A stretch of 64,000 bases of DNA from Pandoraea pulmonicola (GCF_000815105.2 NZ_CP010310.2:558001-622000); one strand, 5' to 3'; shown: positions 9,147 through 17,010, counted from the stretch's first letter. Numbers and translations are program-made. The notes: generated by a model from the sequence alone, not told the origin.

Positions 9147-10618
9147 CCTTAGCTTCCACCAGCCCCTCGTCTCACCATATCGCTTCGCCTGGCGCCGAAG
9201 GTTTCGCCGACGTGCTCGTCGGTCTCCAGTACGGCGACGAAGGCAAGGCAAAAATCATCGACGCGCTCGCCCCCGGATACGATGTGATCGCCCGGTTCAA
9301 CGGCGGCGCCAACGCCGGGCATACCATCGACACGCCACTGGGACGCATCTCCCTGAAGCAGTTGCCCTCAGGCGTGTTCCACCCGCACGCAGCGCTCTAC
9401 ATCGGTTCCGGTTGTGCGATCAATCTCTGGAAGCTTGCCGAGGAGATCGAGCAACTGCGCGACATGGGTGTGTGTCTCGAAGGGCGTCTTCGCATCAGCG
9501 CGCGTGCGGCGTTGGTGCAGCCGCATCACATCGCGCTTGATCGCCGCGGCAGCAGTGCTATCGGTACCACTGGCAATGGCATCGGTCCGTGCTACGCCGA
9601 TCGCGCTCTGCGCGTGCGCAACGACGCACGTGTCAATCTGATGATCGGCGATTTGCTGGAGAACGAGGCGAACGCCGTATCGTCAATGCGCGTTGCATTC
9701 ACGCGGATGGTCAATGCGGACGGCGGCACGTCGCCGTGGATTGCCGAAATGTCGGACCTTTTAATGTCGCTGCCCGCCGTCGCGAAAACACTGCACGCGT
9801 ACATCGAACCGGATCGAAGCTGGCTTACGAGTCGTGTGCAGGAAGGCGCGCGCGTATTGTTCGAAGGCGCGCAATCGGTGTTGCTCGATGTGGTGGATGG
9901 TAGTCAGCCGTATGTCACATCGAGCCACACGGTCCCCGCCTACGCCTATGTGGGCGGCGATCTCGCGCCGAAGTACCACCGCCGCACGATTGGGGTGGCC
10001 AAAGCCATCATGTCGCGGGTCGGGCGCGGGCCGTTTCCTTCGGAGTTGGGGGGCGAGCGTTCTGCAACGTACTGCCATGACGCCGCGCAGAAGCAAGTCA
10101 GCGCAGCGCACGAACGGGAGCAGCACGCCCCTGACGAGCTGCTGCGCTCACGAGATCCATTCGACATTGGCACCGCGCTGCGCATGCTGACCGGCGAATA
10201 CGGCACCGGAACCGGACGGCCCAGGCGCATTGGCATGCTGGATCTGGCGCAATTGCGGGAAGTCGTCCGCGCTCACGCCGTGGACTGCGTCTATCTCAAC
10301 AAGGTCGATTGCCTGTCGCACTACCAGCAGACCGCCTACCAGGGCGTGCCGATGCGGGTGCCGTGCGATGTGCTGCCGAGCGAAGCCATGCCGGATGTGC
10401 TGATCTACCCCGGCCTCACGGAGCGGTCGATCTCGCTCGGACGGGGAGGCACGCTGGATTCCGCCATGAACGGCTTCGTCGATTTCGTCGAACGGCATAT
10501 CGGCGCACCACTCGCCGGTATCGGTCTGGGGCCCGAACGCGCCAGTCTGGTGACGCTGTCGGCACATGAGACGGCGTCGGTCGCCAGTGCGCCGAAGGGG
10601 ATGTCGACGCATGCCTGA
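9143..10618 (+). CDS. Divergent adenylosuccinate synthetase homologue
   Basis: PurA-family GTP-dependent ligase; the canonical enzyme joins IMP and aspartate. P-loop GDEGKAK (31-37), catalytic D32 and H60 (NAGHT), FEGAQ (240-244) and GTP-base motif NKVD (386-389) remain. Unusual points: 491 residues against about 430, with roughly 35 extra residues between GPFPSEL and the aspartate loop. That loop reads GTGTGRPRR where common enzymes have (A/T)TTGR, and the GGVATGSG-type segment is AYAYVGGD (266-273). These changes lie in the aspartate/hadacidin pocket. It may be a resistant target copy or a repurposed ligase. Confidence 0.85.
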   Translation: MTLASTSPSSHHIASPGAEGFADVLVGLQYGDEGKAKIIDALAPGYDVIARFNGGANAGHTIDTPLGRISLKQLPSGVFHPHAALYIGSGCAINLWKLAEEIEQLRDMGVCLEGRLRISARAALVQPHHIALDRRGSSAIGTTGNGIGPCYADRALRVRNDARVNLMIGDLLENEANAVSSMRVAFTRMVNADGGTSPWIAEMSDLLMSLPAVAKTLHAYIEPDRSWLTSRVQEGARVLFEGAQSVLLDVVDGSQPYVTSSHTVPAYAYVGGDLAPKYHRRTIGVAKAIMSRVGRGPFPSELGGERSATYCHDAAQKQVSAAHEREQHAPDELLRSRDPFDIGTALRMLTGEYGTGTGRPRRIGMLDLAQLREVVRAHAVDCVYLNKVDCLSHYQQTAYQGVPMRVPCDVLPSEAMPDVLIYPGLTERSISLGRGGTLDSAMNGFVDFVERHIGAPLAGIGLGPERASLVTLSAHETASVASAPKGMSTHA

Positions 10619-11576
10619 CGCGCGGCAACCGGTTGCCGACCTAGGGGGGGCCTCCGAGGGGCGGGGCGTCCCCGCCGCATCGGCTCGACCATGGCCCGAG
10701 GGCGCTGCCGTGGTTCGATGCCGCACGGAGGCGCCGTTCCCGCCGCTGCAGTCGAGCCATCTGTTCTTCAATGCATCGCTGATGCCATACGTCGCGCATC
10801 GGCTGGTTCGCGAACGCGGAAAGACGGCGAGGCAGCAACTGAGCGCCCGGCGTCTCGCGGACTATCTGAACAAGACGGAGCGGGTGGAGCTGCATATCGT
10901 GAATCGCGCAGTGGAGCAGATGCTCGACCTCGAACCGGGCGTGTCGGTGGGGCGTGACGATTTGCTCGCCGTCTATACCGATGAGGGATTCCACACGTGG
11001 ATGATGGCGCGCTTTCGCGAGCGTCTGCACGCGACCACCGGCGTTACGTTGCCGCAAGCGCCTTCGCCGAGCGTCGCGCGCGTGCTGGCGCTGTGCGAGG
11101 CGGTGCCACCGGCACGTCGCGGACTCGCGATGATCGCGGCGGCGACCGTGACCGAGACGCTGATCACCGGAACGCTGCGACGAGCCGGTGCCAGCGATGA
11201 AATCTATCCACCGGTGGGCGTACTGTTGGCCGAGCACGCCGCGGACGAGATGCGTCACCAGGCGGCCTTCGTCCGTTTCGCCAGCGCATGGGTGCCGTCG
11301 TTGTCTTCGGAGGAGCGGGAATGCCTGGACGACCTTCTGCCCGAACTGATGAGCGCGTTTCTCGCACCGGAGCTGGCTTTGTGGCGCGACCATCTTTGTG
11401 CGATCGGTCTTGATGGAGACGAGGTGGATCGTGTGCTTCGCGAGAGCGTCGATCCGCTCGAGGTCGCGGCGCAGATGATGGCGGCGGCGCTTGTGCCGCG
11501 TCGCCTCTTCGAACGGCTGGGGCTGTCGTGCGCCGATCGCTTCGCACGGCTCGCCAATCGGTGGCGGCCGCCATGA
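10611..11576 (+). CDS. AurF-like di-iron N-oxygenase
   Basis: The 321-residue protein carries the full set of AurF metal ligands at matching spacing: E90, E125-x2-H128 (DEGFH), E182, and H209-x3-E213-x2-H216 (DEMRH). AurF oxidises p-aminobenzoate to the nitro compound, and relatives act in other N-oxidised products. Here the substrate could be diaminopropionate or a derivative. The first 45 or so residues look disordered and poorly conserved, so a later start is possible. It overlaps the upstream gene by 8 bases. The flavin reductase further downstream could feed electrons. Confidence 0.85.
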   Translation: MPDARQPVADLGGASEGRGVPAASARPWPEGAAVVRCRTEAPFPPLQSSHLFFNASLMPYVAHRLVRERGKTARQQLSARRLADYLNKTERVELHIVNRAVEQMLDLEPGVSVGRDDLLAVYTDEGFHTWMMARFRERLHATTGVTLPQAPSPSVARVLALCEAVPPARRGLAMIAAATVTETLITGTLRRAGASDEIYPPVGVLLAEHAADEMRHQAAFVRFASAWVPSLSSEERECLDDLLPELMSAFLAPELALWRDHLCAIGLDGDEVDRVLRESVDPLEVAAQMMAAALVPRRLFERLGLSCADRFARLANRWRPP

Positions 11577-11700
11577 CACCTGCGGACACAGAGGCGCGAC
11601 GCAGCAACACGGCGACGCCACGACACAGTGAAACGACGGGGCGACCCGGTGTCGACAGCGGACGCATTGATCAACCCAGAGAGATCGACCAGGAGGCAAC
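11577..11700 (+). promoter_or_regulatory. Gap between the two blocks of the cluster
   Basis: This 124-base gap is the only real break in the cluster. It ends in a strong AGGAGG ribosome-binding site (11691-11696) four bases before the GTG start of the carbamoyltransferase gene. I see no terminator hairpin and no convincing promoter, so read-through is the default reading, but an internal regulated promoter cannot be excluded. Confidence 0.4.
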
Positions 11701-12747
11701 GTGAAGCATCACTGGTTAGCCCCGGACATGACCATGAGCGCGCCGGACTATCGTGCGCTGCTGAGATCCGCGCTCGCTTTCAAACGACGCTATCCCTCGC
11801 ATACGGAGACGGCGTTGCATGGCAAGACGATCTACTTCCTTTTCTACAACGCGTCGCTACGCACTCGCAGCAGTTTCCAGACCGGGCTGGCACGTATGGG
11901 CGGCAATGCCATCGTGCTCGACCCGCACCACGCGATCTATACGCCAGCCTTGCCGGAGGCGGAAATCCCATACACGACGGAGCGTATCGCCGACGTGGCG
12001 CGAGTCCTGTCGTCGTATGGAGATGCGATAGCGATCCGGATGTACGGCGAACCCGCAGGATGGGTCTATGGCGCGGCCCACCGGCATCTCGAGGCGTTCG
12101 CGCAATGGAGTCAGGTGCCGGTGATCAACATGGAGTGCGATCGATTCCATCCCTGCCAGGCGCTCGCGGACATGATGACGCTGCACGAAAAATTGCACGA
12201 CCTCGCCGGGCGACGGCTGTGCATCAGTTGGGCATATTCCGGAAGCTGGCACAAGCCGGTGGCGGTGCCGCAAAGCCTGCTGCTCGCAGCGGTCAAGGCC
12301 GGTATGGACGTCACGTTAGCCCACCCCGAGCCGCTGGGCCTCGACCCCGAAGTCATGCAAAGCGCAATGCAGTTCGCGGGGCAGACCGGCGCGCGCGTGC
12401 GCGTCACGCACGATCTGCGCGACGGGGTGGAGGGGGCACACGCCGTGTACGCGAAATCGTGGTGCAGTCTCGCGCATCTGCCTTTGCGCCATGGAGACCC
12501 GCTCGACGAGCGGGCAATGCGGGAGACGTTCGACCGTCATCGCGACTGGTGCGTCGATGGCGATGTCATGCGCCTCGCCGCCCCCAATGCCGGATACCTC
12601 CATTGTCTACCGGCGGACCGGGGGCAGGAGGTCGCCGATGAAGTGATCGACGGTGTGTCGTCCTGGGTTTTTCGACAGGCCGCGAATCGCCTGCATGCGC
12701 AAAACACGGTCATGGCACAGCTTCTGAATCCGGAGTGCCTCGCATGA
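11701..12747 (+). CDS. Aspartate/ornithine carbamoyltransferase family enzyme
   Basis: Transfers a carbamoyl group from carbamoyl phosphate to an amine. SLRTR (52-56) binds carbamoyl phosphate. HPCQ (150-153) and HCLPADR (301-307) are the other family motifs; HPCQ resembles N-acetylornithine carbamoyltransferase more than the HPTQ of ornithine enzymes. With SbnA/SbnB beside it, diaminopropionate is a likely acceptor, giving a ureidoalanine (albizziine) unit as proposed for zwittermicin and viomycin pathways. It is 348 residues, starts with GTG behind AGGAGG, and overlaps the next gene by ATGA (12744-12747). The real substrate is unproven. Confidence 0.85.
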   Translation: MKHHWLAPDMTMSAPDYRALLRSALAFKRRYPSHTETALHGKTIYFLFYNASLRTRSSFQTGLARMGGNAIVLDPHHAIYTPALPEAEIPYTTERIADVARVLSSYGDAIAIRMYGEPAGWVYGAAHRHLEAFAQWSQVPVINMECDRFHPCQALADMMTLHEKLHDLAGRRLCISWAYSGSWHKPVAVPQSLLLAAVKAGMDVTLAHPEPLGLDPEVMQSAMQFAGQTGARVRVTHDLRDGVEGAHAVYAKSWCSLAHLPLRHGDPLDERAMRETFDRHRDWCVDGDVMRLAAPNAGYLHCLPADRGQEVADEVIDGVSSWVFRQAANRLHAQNTVMAQLLNPECLA

Positions 12748-14015
12748 GCCCCGCTTTCTCTCATCGATATTCGTGCGTGTGCTGCGCGGCGCCGCAGCCA
12801 TGGGGCGGCATCCGCTATCGATGCAACATCTGCGGACAGAATCTTCGCATCGAGCGGCTGCTCGACGCCCAATCGCCGCGCGGCGAGGACATCGTCCGCA
12901 CGTTCCACGGTAGGGGGATGTGGCGCTACGCGTCGCTGCTGCCCGTGGAGCCGAGTTGGGGGAGCCGTCTGGCCGTCGGCGACACACCGCTGATCGACTG
13001 CGGCGACGATGAAGGCGTCCATCTCCAGGTGAAGGACGAGGCACGCAATCCGAGCGGATCGCTCAAGGACCGTGCGACGGAAATGGTGCTCGCGGCCGCC
13101 AGATTCGCCGGCTGCACGCAGACGATTGCGGCTTCCACGGGCAATGCGGGTGCGTCGCTCGCGTGCATCGCGGCGTCGCAGCGAATGCCGGCGACGGTTA
13201 TCGTGCCCGCCGGCACCCCGCCCGCCAAGCTGGCACAGATCCACGCGTACGGCGCGAAGGTCGTCGAAATCGACGGCAGCTACGACGATGCCTTCGAGAT
13301 CGCCGAACGGATATCCGCAGATGTCGATGTGTGTTGTCGCAATACCGGGATCAATCCCTTCACGCGTGAGGGCAAGAAGACGTGCGCGTTCGAGATCGCG
13401 GAGGCATTCGAATGGTGCGTCCCGGACTGGGTCGTCGTGCCTACAGGGGACGGGAATATTCTCTCCGGCATCGCCGCCGGTTTTTTCGACCTGTTCTCGC
13501 TTGGCATCACGTGCGCCATGCCGCGTCTGCTCGCCGCGCAAGCCGTGACGTCCGACAGCATTACGCGCGACTGGGAGAGCGGCGCCGATCGCACGGGGAC
13601 GCTCGCGTTTCCGGCGTCGCCGGCGGTTGTCCGTCCGGAGACGGTGGCTGACAGCCTGTCGGTGAGCCGTCCTCGCGACCATCTCGCTGCGTTGCAGGCG
13701 TTGCGCGCCACGCAAGGCGCGTGTGTGGCAGTCGACGATGGCGCGATCATGGAGGCCTCCTGCGTGCTCGCTCGGCGCTTCGGTCTGTGGTTCGAGCCGT
13801 CGACGGCAACCGGATACGCCGCGCTGCGTGAAAGTCTGGTGAGCGGACGCATTCGCGCGGGTGAGACGGTTGTCCTGCTCGGCACTGGCAGCGGCCTCAA
13901 GTCGCCGAACGCGTTTGATGGGGCGATGTCTTGCGCGCCACAACGTTTCACGGAGCGCTCGCCGCAGCCTGCGCCAGGGGTGTATCACCAGGGCCTGGAG
14001 GAGCGACGTCGATGA
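12744..14015 (+). CDS. Threonine-synthase-like PLP enzyme with zinc ribbon
   Basis: Fold-type II PLP enzyme of 423 residues. An N-terminal CxxC...CxxC ribbon (C11/C14, C27/C30) is followed by NPSGSLKDR with the Schiff-base lysine at about K108, ASTGNAGAS for the phosphate of the cofactor, and a C-terminal GTGSGLKSP. Threonine synthase itself makes threonine from phosphohomoserine; inside this cluster a related beta- or gamma-elimination/replacement on a pathway intermediate is more likely. It is coupled by ATGA to both neighbours. The exact reaction cannot be read from sequence. Confidence 0.82.
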   Translation: MSPAFSHRYSCVCCAAPQPWGGIRYRCNICGQNLRIERLLDAQSPRGEDIVRTFHGRGMWRYASLLPVEPSWGSRLAVGDTPLIDCGDDEGVHLQVKDEARNPSGSLKDRATEMVLAAARFAGCTQTIAASTGNAGASLACIAASQRMPATVIVPAGTPPAKLAQIHAYGAKVVEIDGSYDDAFEIAERISADVDVCCRNTGINPFTREGKKTCAFEIAEAFEWCVPDWVVVPTGDGNILSGIAAGFFDLFSLGITCAMPRLLAAQAVTSDSITRDWESGADRTGTLAFPASPAVVRPETVADSLSVSRPRDHLAALQALRATQGACVAVDDGAIMEASCVLARRFGLWFEPSTATGYAALRESLVSGRIRAGETVVLLGTGSGLKSPNAFDGAMSCAPQRFTERSPQPAPGVYHQGLEERRR

Positions 14016-15028
14016 CGCGCCCCAGGATCATCGTCCTCGGCGCGGGCGTGAGCGGACTCACCACGGCGGTGACGATGTCGCTCGCCGGGAGCGATGTGAC
14101 GCTCCACTCGGCAGAAGGGCCTGCGCAAACCACGTCGGCGTTGGCGGCGGCTATCTGGCATCCGTTCTATCAGGCGCCGGACCTCGTCTACCTCGCACGC
14201 GCACGTCTGACCTACGACACGATGTGCCGACTTTCCGCCGACGTGTCGTCCGGCGTGAGCATGCGGCCGTTGACCGAGTACTTTCAGCACGATGCCGGCG
14301 CACCATGGTGGGCCGACTGCGTCGAGGGACTTGCGCGGGAATCGAAGGCGGCGGTGCCATCGCGCTTCGCGTGTGCCTACCGGATGAACGTCCCCGTAGC
14401 CGAACCGGCGCGCTATCTCCGGTATCTCATGGGCATGTTCCTCGACCTTGGGGGCAAGTGCGTATTGCGACACGTCGTTGATCCCGTGCCATTGCTCGAC
14501 GAAGCGGACTTCGTTGTGAACTGCTGTGGCTATGGCAGCCGGCGGTTCGGCGATCCCGCTGTGTCGCTCTCCCGCGCCGTCGTGCTGCGCGCCGCGCCCG
14601 ACAACGCCGTACGCGGCTGTTTCATCGACGACTCGGATCCGCAAGCGCCTACGTACATCGTCGAGCGCGACGAGGATATCGTGCTCGGCGGCACAGCGGA
14701 CCCGGAGCTCACGTCCACCGTCGTTGGCGAGCACCAGATCGAGAGCATCGTGCGGCGTTGCACGGACCTGTGCGAGGGCGTCGGCGCGCTGCGCGTCATC
14801 GAGGCGAGGGTGGGCTTCCGGCCGATGCGGTCTTCGGCGCGTGTTGCTCGCGACGATATCCACTCGCGTCTGCTGCACAACTACGGCCACGGCGGCGGCG
14901 GTTTCACGCTGTCATGGGGCTGCGCAACGCATGTGCTGCGCCTGGCGGGCATGGAGGCGGCAACGGCATCGCCGATCGTGCCCTCAACCGTCGGTGGCTC
15001 ACGAGCGGAAGTGGAAAGCGGTGCGTGA
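14012..15028 (+). CDS. D-amino-acid oxidase family flavoenzyme
   Basis: FAD-dependent oxidase of 338 residues. The dinucleotide motif GAGVSG lies at residues 10-15. The C-terminal GFRPMR, which in this family holds the substrate-carboxylate arginine, is followed by HNYGHGGGGFTLSWGCA, a close match to the classical D-amino-acid oxidase signature. It would oxidise an amino group to an imine and release peroxide. In the cluster it may act on a pathway intermediate rather than on free D-amino acids. It starts within the ATGA overlap with the previous gene. Confidence 0.85.
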   Translation: MTRPRIIVLGAGVSGLTTAVTMSLAGSDVTLHSAEGPAQTTSALAAAIWHPFYQAPDLVYLARARLTYDTMCRLSADVSSGVSMRPLTEYFQHDAGAPWWADCVEGLARESKAAVPSRFACAYRMNVPVAEPARYLRYLMGMFLDLGGKCVLRHVVDPVPLLDEADFVVNCCGYGSRRFGDPAVSLSRAVVLRAAPDNAVRGCFIDDSDPQAPTYIVERDEDIVLGGTADPELTSTVVGEHQIESIVRRCTDLCEGVGALRVIEARVGFRPMRSSARVARDDIHSRLLHNYGHGGGGFTLSWGCATHVLRLAGMEAATASPIVPSTVGGSRAEVESGA

Positions 15029-15045
15029 CGACTTCGGGAGACACC

Positions 15046-15690
15046 ATGGAACTGGATCCGGCAACCCTCGACGAAACGAGCATTTACAACTTCATGATGA
15101 GTACGATCCTGCCGCGCCCGATCGCGTGGATCAGTACCATCGATGCGCAGGGACGCACGAACCTTGCCCCGTACGCCTACTTCATGGGCGTGTGCTGCGT
15201 GCCGATGACAGTGCTGTTCTGTCCCGTCGTGCCGCCGCCGCCGTTGCGCAAGAAGGACACGCTGCGCAACATCGAAGCGGTGCCGGAATTCGTCGTGAAC
15301 GTGGCGAGTGCCTCGTGCATCGACGCCGTGAATCTCTCGGCTGCACCGTTGCCGCCCGGGGAGTCCGAGTTCGATCTGACGGGCGCGACACCGGTGCCGT
15401 CGTCGCGTGTGAGGCCGCCGCGCGTGCAGGAGGCGGCCGTGGCGTTCGAGTGTCGCGTGCGCGACATCATCGAGGTGAGCGCGGCGCCAGGCGGCGGATG
15501 GGTCGTGCTCGGTACGGTCCTCGCCGCCCACGTGGACGACGCCTTGCTCGATCCCGCCACGTACCAGGTCGATCTACAGGCGTTAAACCCCGTCGGGCGC
15601 CTGGGCGGCGGCACTTTCGTGAACGCGGCGAGCGATACCTTCACGTTGACGCGTTACAAGACGCTCGCCGATCTGGTGCGGCGCACTTGA
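15046..15690 (+). CDS. Flavin reductase domain protein
   Basis: FMN-binding split-barrel protein of the flavin reductase family (214 residues), recognisable from TILPRPIAWISTIDAQG near the N-terminus and the NLAPYAYFMG segment. Members reduce flavin with NAD(P)H or bind FMN as an oxidoreductase. It could supply electrons to the N-oxygenase. The ATG at 15046 has GGGAG at 15036-15040. A GTG at 15025 overlapping the previous stop (GTGA) would fit the coupling pattern of this cluster. The 3' end overlaps the convergent luxR-type gene by 50 bases. Confidence 0.82.
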   Translation: MELDPATLDETSIYNFMMSTILPRPIAWISTIDAQGRTNLAPYAYFMGVCCVPMTVLFCPVVPPPPLRKKDTLRNIEAVPEFVVNVASASCIDAVNLSAAPLPPGESEFDLTGATPVPSSRVRPPRVQEAAVAFECRVRDIIEVSAAPGGGWVVLGTVLAAHVDDALLDPATYQVDLQALNPVGRLGGGTFVNAASDTFTLTRYKTLADLVRRT

Positions 15691-16456
15691 CGGCAGGGGC
15701 TGCCGCGCACGCCTCGTCGTCGAGCAACCCATAGTCGCTCGCAAGCTTGGCGGCGCGGTGGCGGCTGGAGACGTCGAATTTGCGCATGACGCTGCGCAGA
15801 TGAAAGACGACGCCGTGCTCCGAAATAGTGAGAATCCGGCCGATCTCCCACGACGTCTTGCCGCGCGCGACCCACCGCAGGCATTCCCGTTCTCGCGGCG
15901 TAAGGACAGGGGCGGCGCGCTGCGCGCCGTCGCGTTGCACGATGCGCCAAACGGCCTCGTGCACATGCGTCGCCAGCACAGCGCCCGCGTGCTGCGTCCA
16001 CGTGCGGACGCCCGGCGGCCGATGGCGATGGGGCGACGCCAGACTCAACAGTCCCCACGCGCCGGAGGGCGCGAACACCGGATAGGTCACGCCCGAGCGC
16101 AACCCGGCAGCCCGTTGCTCATGGAGCAGTTGTCGGGCGTCGGGCGACGCATATATCGAGGGGGCCCATTCGACTGGGGTGATCTGCTGGCATGCCCGCA
16201 AGGTGACGGGATCGATGGCGGCGTAGCGCTGCGCCTCGTAGCGCGCTCGCCATGCGGACGGCAGATTGTCGAGCTGGGGTGTCGCCAGTTGTCCGCCGGG
16301 CAGCGGAAACTGGCCGCGATAGCTGAAGTACCGCTGCCTGAGCGCGCCGCACAACGATTGCAGGCGGGCCCGCAAGGTATCGAAGTCGGCGGCGGACTGC
16401 AGGGAGAGGAGGCCGTCGGCAAACGCGCGGGGTGTGGCGCAACGCATGGCATGCAT
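15641..16456 (-). CDS. LuxR-type quorum-sensing regulator (no LuxI partner seen)
   Basis: Two-domain transcription factor of 271 residues. The N-terminal autoinducer-binding domain keeps the residues that contact acyl-homoserine lactones: W69, Y73, D82-P83, W97 and a glycine near 118-122. The C-terminal HTH (about 186-245) reads LTPRERECLRWVARGKTSWEIG. It converges on the cluster and is its likely regulator. No LuxI-type synthase is in the window, so it may be a solo or use a distant synthase. The start is uncertain: M at 16456 or 16447 fits; the open frame extends to 16603. Confidence 0.85.
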   Translation of the reverse strand: MHAMRCATPRAFADGLLSLQSAADFDTLRARLQSLCGALRQRYFSYRGQFPLPGGQLATPQLDNLPSAWRARYEAQRYAAIDPVTLRACQQITPVEWAPSIYASPDARQLLHEQRAAGLRSGVTYPVFAPSGAWGLLSLASPHRHRPPGVRTWTQHAGAVLATHVHEAVWRIVQRDGAQRAAPVLTPRERECLRWVARGKTSWEIGRILTISEHGVVFHLRSVMRKFDVSSRHRAAKLASDYGLLDDEACAAAPAVKCAAPDRRASCNAST

Positions 16457-16830
16457 GGCAGGACGATGTAGGGAACATGTCCCGCTTTTAGCATGGGCAA
16501 TCCGCGAATGCGCGCGCATGAACGCTGTGACGCACGTGCCGAACGCCGCGACAGACGAGGCCGCAGGGCCGCGACATAACGTCGCACGCGAAATCCCGTA
16601 CAACGTCTACTGTGAATGCATATCGGACGAATCCCGCAACGCAACGAAAAAATGACGAAGCACGCATGCGGGACACAAAGGAGGCGCGTGTCGATGTCAT
16701 CCATCGGTCCCACACCCGAACGCAGACGGTATTCAGGACACCACAACGAGTCGTGCTGTATTGCAACGTACCCGTCCCGTCACGCATAGGGAGTATCCCG
16801 TAGTTGCGCCACCGATGAAATTTCCAGCTA

Positions 16831-16850
16831 GGGGAATTACCGGATTTCCC
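16831..16850. promoter_or_regulatory. Imperfect 20-base inverted repeat
   Basis: A 20-base element with arms GGGGAAT and ATTTCCC pairs at six of the seven outer positions. The size equals a lux box, but the arms do not match known lux consensus sequences. It lies 58 bases before the -35 box of the cox promoter, so it may equally be an operator for the respiratory operon. Confidence 0.3.
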
Positions 16851-16907
16851 TTTTGCATCAATGAGTTCAGGAGAATGCTATCGCGCATCAAATACTCGGT
16901 ATCAATG

Positions 16908-16937
16908 TTGTCGCTTCGAGAATGCGCGTTCTATAAT
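16908..16937 (+). promoter_or_regulatory. Probable sigma-70 promoter for the cox operon
   Basis: TTGTCG (16908-16913) and a perfect TATAAT (16932-16937) are separated by 18 bases. They lie about 75 bases before the first gene of the cox operon. The -35 matches four of six consensus positions. Confidence 0.5.
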
Positions 16938-17010
16938 GCGGCAGTTTGTCGCGGCCCGGACGTAACAAGTTCCCGGCCGTCGGACATGAACGACCCAAAA
17001 TGCCCCATGG

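Larger units (their letters stand above)
7042..16456. other. Accessory biosynthetic gene cluster (diaminopropionate-derived metabolite)
   Basis: Eight + strand enzyme genes in two tightly packed blocks (7042-11576 and 11701-15690) plus a convergent LuxR regulator. Four junctions overlap by ATGA or 8-10 bases, so the enzymes are translationally coupled. The set is precursor supply (SbnA/SbnB), an N-oxygenase, a carbamoyltransferase, a PLP enzyme, an FAD amino-acid oxidase, a flavin reductase and a divergent adenylosuccinate synthetase. It carries no assembly-line synthase and no transporter. The product is not known to me. Confidence 0.75.
16457..17010. other. Spacer between the LuxR-type gene and the cox operon
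   Basis: No gene is supported in these 554 bases. They are visibly more AT-rich than the flanks, contain the leftward promoter region of the LuxR-type gene (no clear hexamers seen), a 20-base imperfect dyad at 16831-16850, and the cox-side promoter at 16908-16937. This is the right boundary between the accessory cluster and the conserved respiratory genes. Confidence 0.5.
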
